Assembly (NCBI GenBank): GCA_951812745.1 | Contig: OX638327.1 | Location: forward strand, 310,001-374,000 | Direction of reading: 5' to 3' | DNA length: 64,000 nt | DNA from: an uncultured Nitrospirales bacterium | Lineage (GTDB): Bacteria; Nitrospirota; Nitrospiria; Nitrospirales; UBA8639 | Part shown: positions 53,891-61,863 of the stretch, in pieces | Numbering within the stretch: the stretch's first letter is position 1 | How the letters are laid out: every line of letters begins with the position of its first letter | The notes under the pieces: generated by a model | The model's database searches: none | Told to the model about the DNA's origin: nothing | The model's input: only the letters and a program-made list of their open reading frames with translations | Translations under genes and position numbers: made by a program

Positions 53891-53911
53891 CCCGTCCTTA
53901 CAAAGGAGGGG
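53891..53911. repeat. Palindromic intergenic repeat, family A (inverted)
   Basis: CCCGTCCTT-ACA-AAGGAGGGG forms a 9-base stem with one mispair. Read on the minus strand it matches the two other copies, so it is inverted relative to 53774. Confidence 0.65.
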
Positions 53912-54021
53912 AAGGAAAAGACGGAAATAGTCGAGGATATAGTGAACACACACAGGATCGCCGCCGGCGGTGGTCTGAGTCGGGAGCATGGGAAACACTC
54001 ACGCTTTCGGCCATGGGATAG

Positions 54022-55008
54022 GTGATGGGATTTCCTCGTCAACGAATGCGGCGCTTGCGTGAATCCGAGCCGCTTCGGCGGATGGTTCGGGAAACCGTGC
54101 TTGCGCCGAGCAACCTGATTTATCCTTTGTTCGTGAGGGAAGGGACGGATCAACAGGAGGCCATTCTGTCGATGCCCGGCCAATTCCGGTGGTCCGTCGA
54201 TCGTCTGATCAAGGAAGCGACCGACGTCCATATGCTGGGCATTCCGGCGGTGATGCTGTTCGGGATCCCCGATCACAAGGATGAACGCGGGTCGTCCGGT
54301 TACGATCCGAACGGGATTGTGCAACGGGCCGTCCGCGCGCTCAAGGACCATCTTCCTGGGCTTTTTGTGGTCACGGACGTTTGTATCGATGAATACACGT
54401 CCCATGGGCATTGCGGCATCGTGAAAGACGGCCGCATTGTGAACGATGAAACCCTCGACTGTTTGCGCCTGATGGCGAAAACCCATGCAGAAGCCGGGGC
54501 CGACATGGTGGCGCCTTCCGACATGATGGACGGGCGCGTCGCGGCGATCCGTGACGAATTGGATCGAGGAGGGTTCGAGCACGTGCCCATCATGTCTTAT
54601 GCCGCCAAGTATGCGTCCTGCCTGTATGCGCCGTTCAGGGAGGCGGCTTCTTCGAGTCCCGCGTTCGGTGATCGATGCTCGTATCAAATGGATCCGGCCA
54701 ATGCCCGCGAAGCCATCCGTGAAGTACGGGCCGACGTGGAGGAAGGCGCGGACGTGATTATGGTCAAACCGGCGCTGCCGTACCTGGATGTCATTTCGCG
54801 GACGCGGGCCGAGGTGGACGTGCCCGTGGCTGCGTTTCAAGTCAGTGGCGAATACAGCATGATCAAAGCCGCCGCCGGACAGGGGTGGCTGGACGAGTCC
54901 AAGGTGACGTTGGAAACGCTGCTGTCCATCAAACGTGCCGGTGCCGACCTCATTCTCACCTATTTTGCCAAGGATGCCGCCAAGCTTTTGAACGTCGCTA
55001 CCCCATGA
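54022..55008 (+). CDS. hemB: Porphobilinogen synthase
   Basis: Condenses two 5-aminolevulinates to porphobilinogen. The 328 residues carry the Schiff-base lysines in [18 protein letters not shown] and [13 protein letters not shown], and [14 protein letters not shown]. In the metal site [18 protein letters not shown], the three-cysteine zinc motif of E. coli-type enzymes (C-x-C...C) has Asp at the middle position (residue 123), while C121 and C131 remain. GTG at 54022 or ATG at 54025 starts it. Its stop overlaps the ribF start (ATGA). Confidence 0.95.
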   Translation: MMGFPRQRMRRLRESEPLRRMVRETVLAPSNLIYPLFVREGTDQQEAILSMPGQFRWSVDRLIKEATDVHMLGIPAVMLFGIPDHKDERGSSGYDPNGIVQRAVRALKDHLPGLFVVTDVCIDEYTSHGHCGIVKDGRIVNDETLDCLRLMAKTHAEAGADMVAPSDMMDGRVAAIRDELDRGGFEHVPIMSYAAKYASCLYAPFREAASSSPAFGDRCSYQMDPANAREAIREVRADVEEGADVIMVKPALPYLDVISRTRAEVDVPVAAFQVSGEYSMIKAAAGQGWLDESKVTLETLLSIKRAGADLILTYFAKDAAKLLNVATP

Positions 55009-55928
55009 AGGTTTCGCGCGGGCTTCCAGCTCTTCCCCTGCCGCCCAATCCGGTGCTGACCATCGGCAATTTTGATGGGCAACATATCGGGCATCGACAA
55101 TTACTGGCCTCCGTCGTGCAATGTGCGCGTGAACAACAGGGCACGCCGATGGTGTTGACCTTTGATCCCCATCCGGTGTTGGTGTTGAGTCCGGGTAGCA
55201 CCTTTCAATTCCTGACGTCCCCTTCGGACAAGTTGGCTTGGTTCGAGGCGCAAGGCGTGGAGCACCTCGTGATGTTGAATTTCACCAAAGCGTTTGCGGC
55301 ATTGAGCCCGCAGGAGTTTGTCTGTTCGATCCTGAGGGACGGGCTGGGCGTCAAAGATCTGTTCGTGGGGGAGCATTTTGTTTTTGGCAAAGACCGGGCG
55401 GGCAACACGGAAATCCTGCGGGATTTGGCCGGGCAAGCCGGTTTCCGGGTTCATCTCGTCAAACCCGTGAGTTCCCGGGAAACCATCGTGAGTTCGACGA
55501 GGATTCGTCAGTTCATCAGAACGGGGAAGCTCGAACAAGCCATGCAATGTCTGGGACGCCCGTATTCCCTGAAGGGCACGGTGATTGAAGGCGCCCATCG
55601 TGGGGAGGAGTTGGGCTACCATACGGCTAACCTGCGACCGGACAAAGACCGGGTGCTCCCGCCCGACGGGGTGTATGCCACGAAGATGGTATGGCAGGAT
55701 ACAGTGTGTCCTGCAGTGAGTTATATCGGGACGCGTCCCACGTTCGGAGAAGGGGAACGGTTGCTGGAAGTGCATGTCTTGGATGCCGACTGTGACCTGT
55801 ACGGACAATCCGTTGAAGTGCAATTTTTACAATACATTCGAGGCGATGAACGGTTTGAAGATGCCGCGCAACTTGCCGAGCGAATCGCTCAGGACATTCA
55901 ACAGACTCGACGCGTGTTGACGGAATAA
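55005..55928 (+). CDS. ribF: Bifunctional riboflavin kinase/FAD synthetase
   Basis: Makes FMN and FAD from riboflavin. The N-terminal nucleotidyltransferase starts with [31 protein letters not shown] and [10 protein letters not shown] complete it. The C-terminal flavokinase has [26 protein letters not shown] and [11 protein letters not shown]. The 307-residue length is typical. The ATG at 55005 overlaps the hemB stop by four bases, so the two are coupled. Confidence 0.95.
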   Translation: MKVSRGLPALPLPPNPVLTIGNFDGQHIGHRQLLASVVQCAREQQGTPMVLTFDPHPVLVLSPGSTFQFLTSPSDKLAWFEAQGVEHLVMLNFTKAFAALSPQEFVCSILRDGLGVKDLFVGEHFVFGKDRAGNTEILRDLAGQAGFRVHLVKPVSSRETIVSSTRIRQFIRTGKLEQAMQCLGRPYSLKGTVIEGAHRGEELGYHTANLRPDKDRVLPPDGVYATKMVWQDTVCPAVSYIGTRPTFGEGERLLEVHVLDADCDLYGQSVEVQFLQYIRGDERFEDAAQLAERIAQDIQQTRRVLTE

Positions 55929-55963
55929 ATCGAACCGTACCTCAATCACGGTCGGTGGCGACG

Positions 55964-57391
55964 ATGCCCGCTCTGTCGGCTTTTGAACACAAGTTGTTGA
56001 AACACGTCAGGCAACTCGGTCTCTTGTCTCCGGGAGACCGGGTCGTGGTGGCCGTGTCCGGAGGGGCGGATTCTGTTGCCCTTTTGCAGGTTCTGTGGGC
56101 TTGGCGGGATCGCCTGGATCTGGCGCTGGCCGTGGCTCACGTTGAGCATGGGTTACGGGGACAAGAATCCCTGGATGATGCAACGTTTGTCGAGCACTTG
56201 GCCCGGCAGTTGGGCCTTCCTTTTTTCTTAAAGCGGATCAAGCTGAAACCGCTGCTCCGGGAACGGAAGGGGGAGTCGGTCCAGGCTGTTGCGCGTGAGA
56301 GGCGATATGCACGGTTGCAGGCAGTCGCCCGGGAGTGGGGGGGCACCAAAGTCGCGGTCGGGCATACTCAGGACGACCAGGCGGAAACCGTGCTGCTGTC
56401 CATGCTGCGAGGTGCCGGGCTTGCCGGCCTGTCCGGTATGCCGGCTCAGCGGGAACCGTGCGTCATCCGCCCGTTTCTACAGGTAAATCGATCTGAAATT
56501 TTGCAGTACCTTGATGACAAACGCTGTGCGTTTCGCGTCGATTCGAGTAATGAAAACCCGAAGTATTTACGGAACCGGCTTCGCCGCGAATTGATCCCGC
56601 TGCTGAAGACGTTCAATCCCGGGGTGGTGAGCGTGCTTTCCCGGCAAGCTGCCATCCTGCGTGAGGAACATCAGTATTTGGATGAGGCGGCAAAGGCCTC
56701 GCTGGAATCGGTCGAGGTCGGCCGCACCAAGGATCGCGTCGTGTGGAGCCGTTCTCGATTCTTAACGTTTCCCGTACCCATTCAACGGAGAATGATCCTT
56801 TTAATGGTGGGAGCCCTGCGGCACAAGTCGATTCCTCTCAGGTTCGAGATCGTGGAGACGGTGTTGCAGCACGTTATTCACGGAACGTCGGGTTCGTCCG
56901 GCCGTTTTGCCGGTCTGGATGTTGTCAGGGAATATGACCGGGTGACGTTCGAGAAAGTTCCCGTGGGCCGGAACAGCCGCGTGCAACGGGAATGGTCCTG
57001 TGTCTGGTCTTTCCCGGGTTCGATCCATTGGCCGGTCACGGGCCAGACTATTGAAGGGAAGATCAAGGAGACGAAGACGATCCCCTCCAAACGGAATGAT
57101 TCCGTGGCCTATCTGGATGCGGATCGATTCAGTCACGAGTTGATCGTTCGATCTTGGAAGCCCGGCGATTATTTTTTCCCTTACGGGATGGGAGGACGGC
57201 GAAAGAAGATCCAGGATTTTTTCTCGGATACGAAGGTTCACCGGGCCGAGCGAAGCAAAGTGCCGCTGGTGGTGGCTCCAGAGGGGATTCTTTGGGTTGG
57301 AGGGTATCGTTCCGACCATCGATTTCGAGTGACCGAGGAGACCAGGCACGTTGCCGTCGTTCGGATTCGTACGGCTGAGAGACAAGCCTAA
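55964..57391 (+). CDS. tilS: tRNA(Ile)-lysidine synthase
   Basis: Modifies the wobble cytidine of tRNA-Ile(CAU) to lysidine, which changes its decoding to AUA. The PP-loop VAVSGGADSVALL (about 29-41) is followed by AVAHVEHGLRG, GHTQDDQAETVLLSMLRGAG and the TilS C-terminal domain WKPGDYFFPYGM. The 475 residues match. ATG at 55964 or GTG at 55955 are both possible starts. It is followed by ftsH, a common neighbour in bacteria. Confidence 0.94.
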   Translation: MPALSAFEHKLLKHVRQLGLLSPGDRVVVAVSGGADSVALLQVLWAWRDRLDLALAVAHVEHGLRGQESLDDATFVEHLARQLGLPFFLKRIKLKPLLRERKGESVQAVARERRYARLQAVAREWGGTKVAVGHTQDDQAETVLLSMLRGAGLAGLSGMPAQREPCVIRPFLQVNRSEILQYLDDKRCAFRVDSSNENPKYLRNRLRRELIPLLKTFNPGVVSVLSRQAAILREEHQYLDEAAKASLESVEVGRTKDRVVWSRSRFLTFPVPIQRRMILLMVGALRHKSIPLRFEIVETVLQHVIHGTSGSSGRFAGLDVVREYDRVTFEKVPVGRNSRVQREWSCVWSFPGSIHWPVTGQTIEGKIKETKTIPSKRNDSVAYLDADRFSHELIVRSWKPGDYFFPYGMGGRRKKIQDFFSDTKVHRAERSKVPLVVAPEGILWVGGYRSDHRFRVTEETRHVAVVRIRTAERQA

Positions 57392-57418
57392 AGAGTCTTC
57401 CATGTAGGCTGGCAGAGC

Positions 57419-57496
57419 CGTAAGTCGAGTTAGCCGGAGGCGTCCCCCGACACCGTAGCCCCATGTCGGATGACGCTACACTAATCCGAGCTACGG
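57419..57496. repeat. Degenerate family C palindromic repeat
   Basis: TAAGTCGAGTTAGCC...CCCGACA and ATGTCGGATGACGCTAC...AATCCGAGCTAC form an imperfect inverted pair, clearly related to the composite at 37171-37294 but without the family B insert. It lies upstream of ftsH. Confidence 0.6.
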
Positions 57497-57638
57497 GACC
57501 TCAATGCACTGTCTGGCTGAGCTAACACAAAAGGGGAGCCGGTTGCAGATGCTTGGTCCCCATGGTAAGATTTCTAAAGTTTCCTGAACCGTTTCGTTTC
57601 GCCGGGTAAGAGTTGAGAGAGAGAAGGAACGCATTTTC

Positions 57639-59456
57639 ATGAATTCTCGCGTCAAAAATCTGCTTTTTTGGGTGGTGGTCGGGCTGTTCATGATCCTGCT
57701 GTTCAACCTGTTCACCGTACCGTCCCAACCGACGGAAGAAGAAGTGATCTTCAGTGACTTTATGGCTCATCTCGAGCGTGGCGAGATATCCAAAGTTACC
57801 ATGAAGGACAGCCATATCAGTGCGATTTTGAAAGATGGGAACCGGATTCGGACCTATGTCGTTGAATATCCGGACTTGGTCAAAGCCCTGAGAGAGCAGT
57901 CGGTACAGATCGAAGCCAAGCCGCCCGATGAAAGTCCCTGGTACATTACGTTTCTCGTGACCTGGGGACCGTTTATCCTGTTCCTCGGATTATGGTTTTT
58001 CCTGATGCGGCAAATGCAGATCGGCGGCAATCGGGCCCTCTCGTTCGGGAAAAGCCGTGCGCGTCTCCTGACCGAGGAAAAGAAAAAAGTGACCTTTGCC
58101 GACGTGGCCGGCATAGAAGAAGCTAAAGAAGAAGTCGTTGAAATCATTGAATTTTTAAAAGATCCCCAAAAATTCCAGAAACTCGGTGGGCGAATCCCCA
58201 AAGGGGTCTTGATCGTTGGCCCTCCGGGAACGGGGAAGACCCTGTTGGCCAAAGCCATTGCCGGAGAAGCGGGTGTGCCGTTCTTCAGCATCAGCGGCTC
58301 TGATTTCGTGGAAATGTTCGTGGGCGTCGGAGCGTCTCGCGTGCGCGACTTGTTTGAACAGGGGAAAAAGCATGCGCCCTGTATCATTTTCATTGATGAA
58401 ATCGATGCCGTCGGGCGTTTGCGCGGCGCGGGTTTAGGCGGGGGGCACGACGAACGGGAGCAAACCCTGAATCAACTGCTTGTGGAGATGGACGGGTTCG
58501 ACACGACCGAAGGCGTGATTCTTGTCGCCGCCACGAATCGTCCTGACGTCCTCGATCCTGCCTTGTTGCGGCCAGGTCGGTTCGATCGACAAGTGGTGGT
58601 CAATCGTCCCGATGTCCGGGGACGTGTCGAGATTCTCAAAGTCCACACCAAGAAGGTGCCTGTATCTTCCGACGTGAACCTCGAACAGATTGCCAGAGGA
58701 ACGCCCGGTTTTTCAGGGGCTGATTTGGAAAACCTCGTGAACGAGGCGGCACTCTGGGCTGCTCGCTTGGACAAGAAGTTGGTGGAACTCGTCGATTTTG
58801 AAAATGCCAAGGATAAGGTCATGATGGGGGCGGAGCGTAAGAGTCTGGTCCTGAGTGAGGAGGAAAAGCGTACCACGGCGTATCATGAGGCGGGCCACGC
58901 CCTCATGGCGAAATTGTTGCCGGGTGCCGACCCCGTCCACAAAGTGACGATTATCCCGAGGGGGCGCGCGATGGGCATGACCATGCAGCTTCCCATCGAT
59001 GACCGGCACAGTTATTCCGAGGAATTTCTCTATAACACCCTGTCGATTTTATTGGGTGGTCGCGTGGCCGAAGAACTGATTTTGAAAAACGTCACCACCG
59101 GCGCGGGGAACGATATTGAACGGGCCACCGAACTGGCCAGGAAAATGGTGTGTGAGTGGGGCATGAGTGACAAATTGGGGCCGTTGACCTTCGGCAAAAA
59201 GGATGAGGAAATTTTCCTGGGTCGGGAAATTTCCACGCGTCGAGATTTTAGTGATCAAGTTGCCCTGGAAATCGATCATGAAGTGAAACGGTTGATCGTG
59301 GAAGCCTATGAGCGGACGAAGCGAATGCTCACGGAACATATTCATACCCTGCGGGCTTTGGCCGAAGCCCTGCTGGAAAAAGAAGTCCTGGATTCCTTGG
59401 AAATCGATCAAATCATGAATCAAGGAACCCTTGTTCGAGAGCCGGCTCAAGTCTAG
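57639..59456 (+). CDS. ftsH: ATP-dependent zinc metalloprotease FtsH
   Basis: Membrane-anchored AAA+ protease for quality control of membrane and regulatory proteins. The 605 residues have a transmembrane segment at about 8-28, a periplasmic domain, and a second helix at about 103-124. Walker A GPPGTGKT is at 194-201, and Walker [10 protein letters not shown] follows; the zinc motif HEAGH is near 415, with the third ligand Asp in the later helix. The start has an AGAGAGAAGGAA site. Confidence 0.97.
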   Translation: MNSRVKNLLFWVVVGLFMILLFNLFTVPSQPTEEEVIFSDFMAHLERGEISKVTMKDSHISAILKDGNRIRTYVVEYPDLVKALREQSVQIEAKPPDESPWYITFLVTWGPFILFLGLWFFLMRQMQIGGNRALSFGKSRARLLTEEKKKVTFADVAGIEEAKEEVVEIIEFLKDPQKFQKLGGRIPKGVLIVGPPGTGKTLLAKAIAGEAGVPFFSISGSDFVEMFVGVGASRVRDLFEQGKKHAPCIIFIDEIDAVGRLRGAGLGGGHDEREQTLNQLLVEMDGFDTTEGVILVAATNRPDVLDPALLRPGRFDRQVVVNRPDVRGRVEILKVHTKKVPVSSDVNLEQIARGTPGFSGADLENLVNEAALWAARLDKKLVELVDFENAKDKVMMGAERKSLVLSEEEKRTTAYHEAGHALMAKLLPGADPVHKVTIIPRGRAMGMTMQLPIDDRHSYSEEFLYNTLSILLGGRVAEELILKNVTTGAGNDIERATELARKMVCEWGMSDKLGPLTFGKKDEEIFLGREISTRRDFSDQVALEIDHEVKRLIVEAYERTKRMLTEHIHTLRALAEALLEKEVLDSLEIDQIMNQGTLVREPAQV

Positions 59457-59569
59457 CGGAATCACGCTTGTTCTTGATTCACACCATCCCTGCCGATCCG
59501 ATCTTTGAAGATTTGGGGGTCTTCTTCATCGGTCGCACACGTCTCCATCGTTCATCGTGAGTGAACCCT

Positions 59570-59592
59570 GCCCCCGGTTTTTTACCGGGGGC
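59570..59592. terminator. Hairpin between ftsH and folP
   Basis: A perfect 9-base-pair stem GCCCCCGGT/ACCGGGGGC around five T residues. The T-run is in the loop rather than after the stem, so it may be an attenuator or RNA-stability element in the folP leader. Confidence 0.5.
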
Positions 59593-59609
59593 TCGAACTT
59601 GGGCTCTCC

Positions 59610-60461
59610 ATGGATGAAGCCAACTCCGCATACCTGCAAGCCTGTCACGTCAGGATTCCCTGTTCCCGTCACGTCCTGGTCATGGGCATTCTCAACGTGA
59701 CCCCGGATTCCTTTTCCGACGGCGGGCGCTTTCTCGACCCTCAACACGCCTTGGCTCATTTTGAACACATGGTGAGTGAAGGGGCGGATCTGGTTGACAT
59801 CGGTGCCGAGTCGACGCGCCCCGGTTCGACGGCGATTGACGAACGTGAGGAAATTCGTCGGTTGAAGCCGGTCCTCGAGGTTATCGGAAAACGGGCGACG
59901 GTTCCGTTGTCGGTCGATACCCACAAGGCCGGAGTCGCCGAACGAGCGATTGACTGGGGCGCGGTGCTCATCAACGACATCAGCGCGTTAGAGCACGATC
60001 CACGAATGGGTCGGGTGATTGCACGGACTAAGGCCGGTCTGGTGCTGATGCATAAGCGAGGTGCGCCTCAGAATATGCAGGAATATTGCGAATACGACAA
60101 CGTGGTCGATGAAGTCCGGGATTATCTGGCCAGCCGCATACAACACGCGGAGAACATCGGCATTGCCCGTGAGCAAATTCTGATCGATCCGGGGATTGGG
60201 TTTGCAAAAAATGCGCAACAGAACTTATCCTTACTGAAAGGACTTGGTTCCTTGGAGCAATTGGGTCGTCCCGTCCTGGTCGGCGTGTCGAATAAATCCT
60301 TTATCGGGACTGTTACCGGTCGACCTATCGAGCAACGCATCATGGGAACCGCCGCGGCCGTGGCGGCTGCGGTCTTGGGTGGAGCCAGGATCGTTCGTGT
60401 GCATGAAGTCGGGTCGATCCGCGAAGTGGTGAAAATGTCGGAAGCCATTGTCCGAGCTTGA
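59610..60461 (+). CDS. folP: Dihydropteroate synthase
   Basis: Joins p-aminobenzoate to the pterin pyrophosphate in folate synthesis, the target of sulfonamides. The 283 residues contain LVMGILNVTPDSFSDGGRF, IGAESTRPGS, INDISALEHDP (where INDISAG is usual), DPGIGFAKN and GVSNKSFIG. The start is an ATG after the hairpin. The stop TGA overlaps the glmM start ATG. Confidence 0.95.
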   Translation: MDEANSAYLQACHVRIPCSRHVLVMGILNVTPDSFSDGGRFLDPQHALAHFEHMVSEGADLVDIGAESTRPGSTAIDEREEIRRLKPVLEVIGKRATVPLSVDTHKAGVAERAIDWGAVLINDISALEHDPRMGRVIARTKAGLVLMHKRGAPQNMQEYCEYDNVVDEVRDYLASRIQHAENIGIAREQILIDPGIGFAKNAQQNLSLLKGLGSLEQLGRPVLVGVSNKSFIGTVTGRPIEQRIMGTAAAVAAAVLGGARIVRVHEVGSIREVVKMSEAIVRA

Positions 60462-61837
60462 TGGGAGATAACGTGTCAGGAGGCAAGGTGCGGAAACTAT
60501 TCGGAACCGATGGGGTGAGGGGTGTTGCCAATCTGGAACCCATGAACAGTGAAACGGTGCTGAAGCTGGGCAGAGCCGTAGCCTACGTGTTCAAGGGCAG
60601 GGCAGGGCACCATCAAATCGTGATCGGCAAAGACACCCGTCTGTCCGGCTATATGTTGGAATCGGCGTTGATCTCCGGCATTTGTTCCATGGGGGTCGAC
60701 GTCTTGCTGGTCGGGCCGATGCCCTCGCCGGGCGTGGCGTTTTTGACTCGCAGCCTCCGGGCCGATGCGGGGGTGATGATTTCGGCTTCCCACAATCCGT
60801 ACCAGGATAACGGGATCAAATTTTTTTCACACGACGGCTTCAAACTTCCCGATGAACTTGAATTGCGCATTGAAGAATTGATCCTGTCGAACGAGATCGA
60901 ACATCTTCGTCCCACGGCCGATGAAATCGGCAAGGCGTTTCGCATCGCCGATGCCGAAGGGCGCTATATCGAATTCGTGAAACGGTCCTTGCCGCGCGAA
61001 ATGGATTGTCAGGGGTTGAAGGTGGTCATAGACTGTGCCCACGGTGCCGCGTATTCGGTCTTTCCCAAGGTGGTCCGGGAACTGGGGGCTGACGTGTCCG
61101 TCATCGGGGATGAACCGGATGGCACGAATATCAATGCGGGGTATGGAGCCCTTTCCCCCGAGCGCCTGCAAGAGGCCGTTCGCGCGCACCGCGGTGACAT
61201 CGGTATTGCGTTGGATGGAGACGCCGACCGGGCCGTGTTCGTGACGGAAGAGGGTGAGGTGGTGAACGGAGACCAAGCCTTGGCCGCGTTTGCCTTGGAC
61301 CTGCAGCGACGCGGCAGGCTCAACCGCAATACCGTCGTCGGAACCGTCATGAGTAATTTCGGGTTTGAATTGGCCATGCAACAAAACGGGATCAATTTGG
61401 TCCGCACGCCCGTTGGAGATCGGTCAATCCTCGAGCGTATGTTAGCCGATGGCTATAACCTTGGAGGAGAGCAATCGGGACACGTCATTTTTCTCGACTA
61501 TAATACAACCGGCGACGGGCTCATTTCCGGCCTGCAAATGCTCAAGTTGATCAAGCGATCCGGGTCTCCCGTCTCGGAACTGACCAAATACGTAGAGACC
61601 GTTCCCCAAATCTTGTTGGGGGTCAAGGTCAATCGGAAACCAGATTTGGGCTCTCTTCCCGAATTGCGGCAGGCGATCCGTTCCGGCGAAGAACGGCTGA
61701 ACGGGACGGGACGAATATTGGTTCGGTATTCCGGAACCGAGCCGTTGGTACGGGTCATGGTCGAAGGACAGGATTATTCGCAAATCAGAGAAGTCGCGGA
61801 TGAATTGGCCGGAGTGATCAAGGCCGCAATCGGATGA
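60461..61837 (+). CDS. glmM: Phosphoglucosamine mutase
   Basis: Interconverts glucosamine 6- and 1-phosphate for UDP-GlcNAc and cell-wall synthesis. The chain of 458 residues starts MGDNVSGGKVRKLFGTDGVRG. The phosphoserine loop is MISASHNPYQDNGIKFF, and the metal loop is ALDGDADRAVFV. GEQSGHVIF is the sugar-binding loop and RYSGTEPLVRVM the C-terminal phosphate loop. It shares the TGATG junction with folP; folP-glmM is a classical gene pair. Confidence 0.97.
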   Translation: MGDNVSGGKVRKLFGTDGVRGVANLEPMNSETVLKLGRAVAYVFKGRAGHHQIVIGKDTRLSGYMLESALISGICSMGVDVLLVGPMPSPGVAFLTRSLRADAGVMISASHNPYQDNGIKFFSHDGFKLPDELELRIEELILSNEIEHLRPTADEIGKAFRIADAEGRYIEFVKRSLPREMDCQGLKVVIDCAHGAAYSVFPKVVRELGADVSVIGDEPDGTNINAGYGALSPERLQEAVRAHRGDIGIALDGDADRAVFVTEEGEVVNGDQALAAFALDLQRRGRLNRNTVVGTVMSNFGFELAMQQNGINLVRTPVGDRSILERMLADGYNLGGEQSGHVIFLDYNTTGDGLISGLQMLKLIKRSGSPVSELTKYVETVPQILLGVKVNRKPDLGSLPELRQAIRSGEERLNGTGRILVRYSGTEPLVRVMVEGQDYSQIREVADELAGVIKAAIG

Positions 61838-61863
61838 TTTGAAGGACGACTGATTACTTCTCC

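Larger units (their letters stand above)
53698..54021. other. Intergenic region with two inverted family A repeats
   Basis: About 320 bases between CBS copy 2 and hemB. No gene is supported. Two family A hairpins lie in opposite orientation at 53774-53796 and 53891-53911, separated by about 95 bases, a layout that could be a small transposable or REP-like unit. A 67-codon frame across the region (53822-54025) has no recognisable product. Confidence 0.5.

Noticed and set aside
53822-54025. A 67-codon frame upstream of hemB
   Set aside because: It runs through a palindromic repeat and has no recognisable product or ribosome-binding site.
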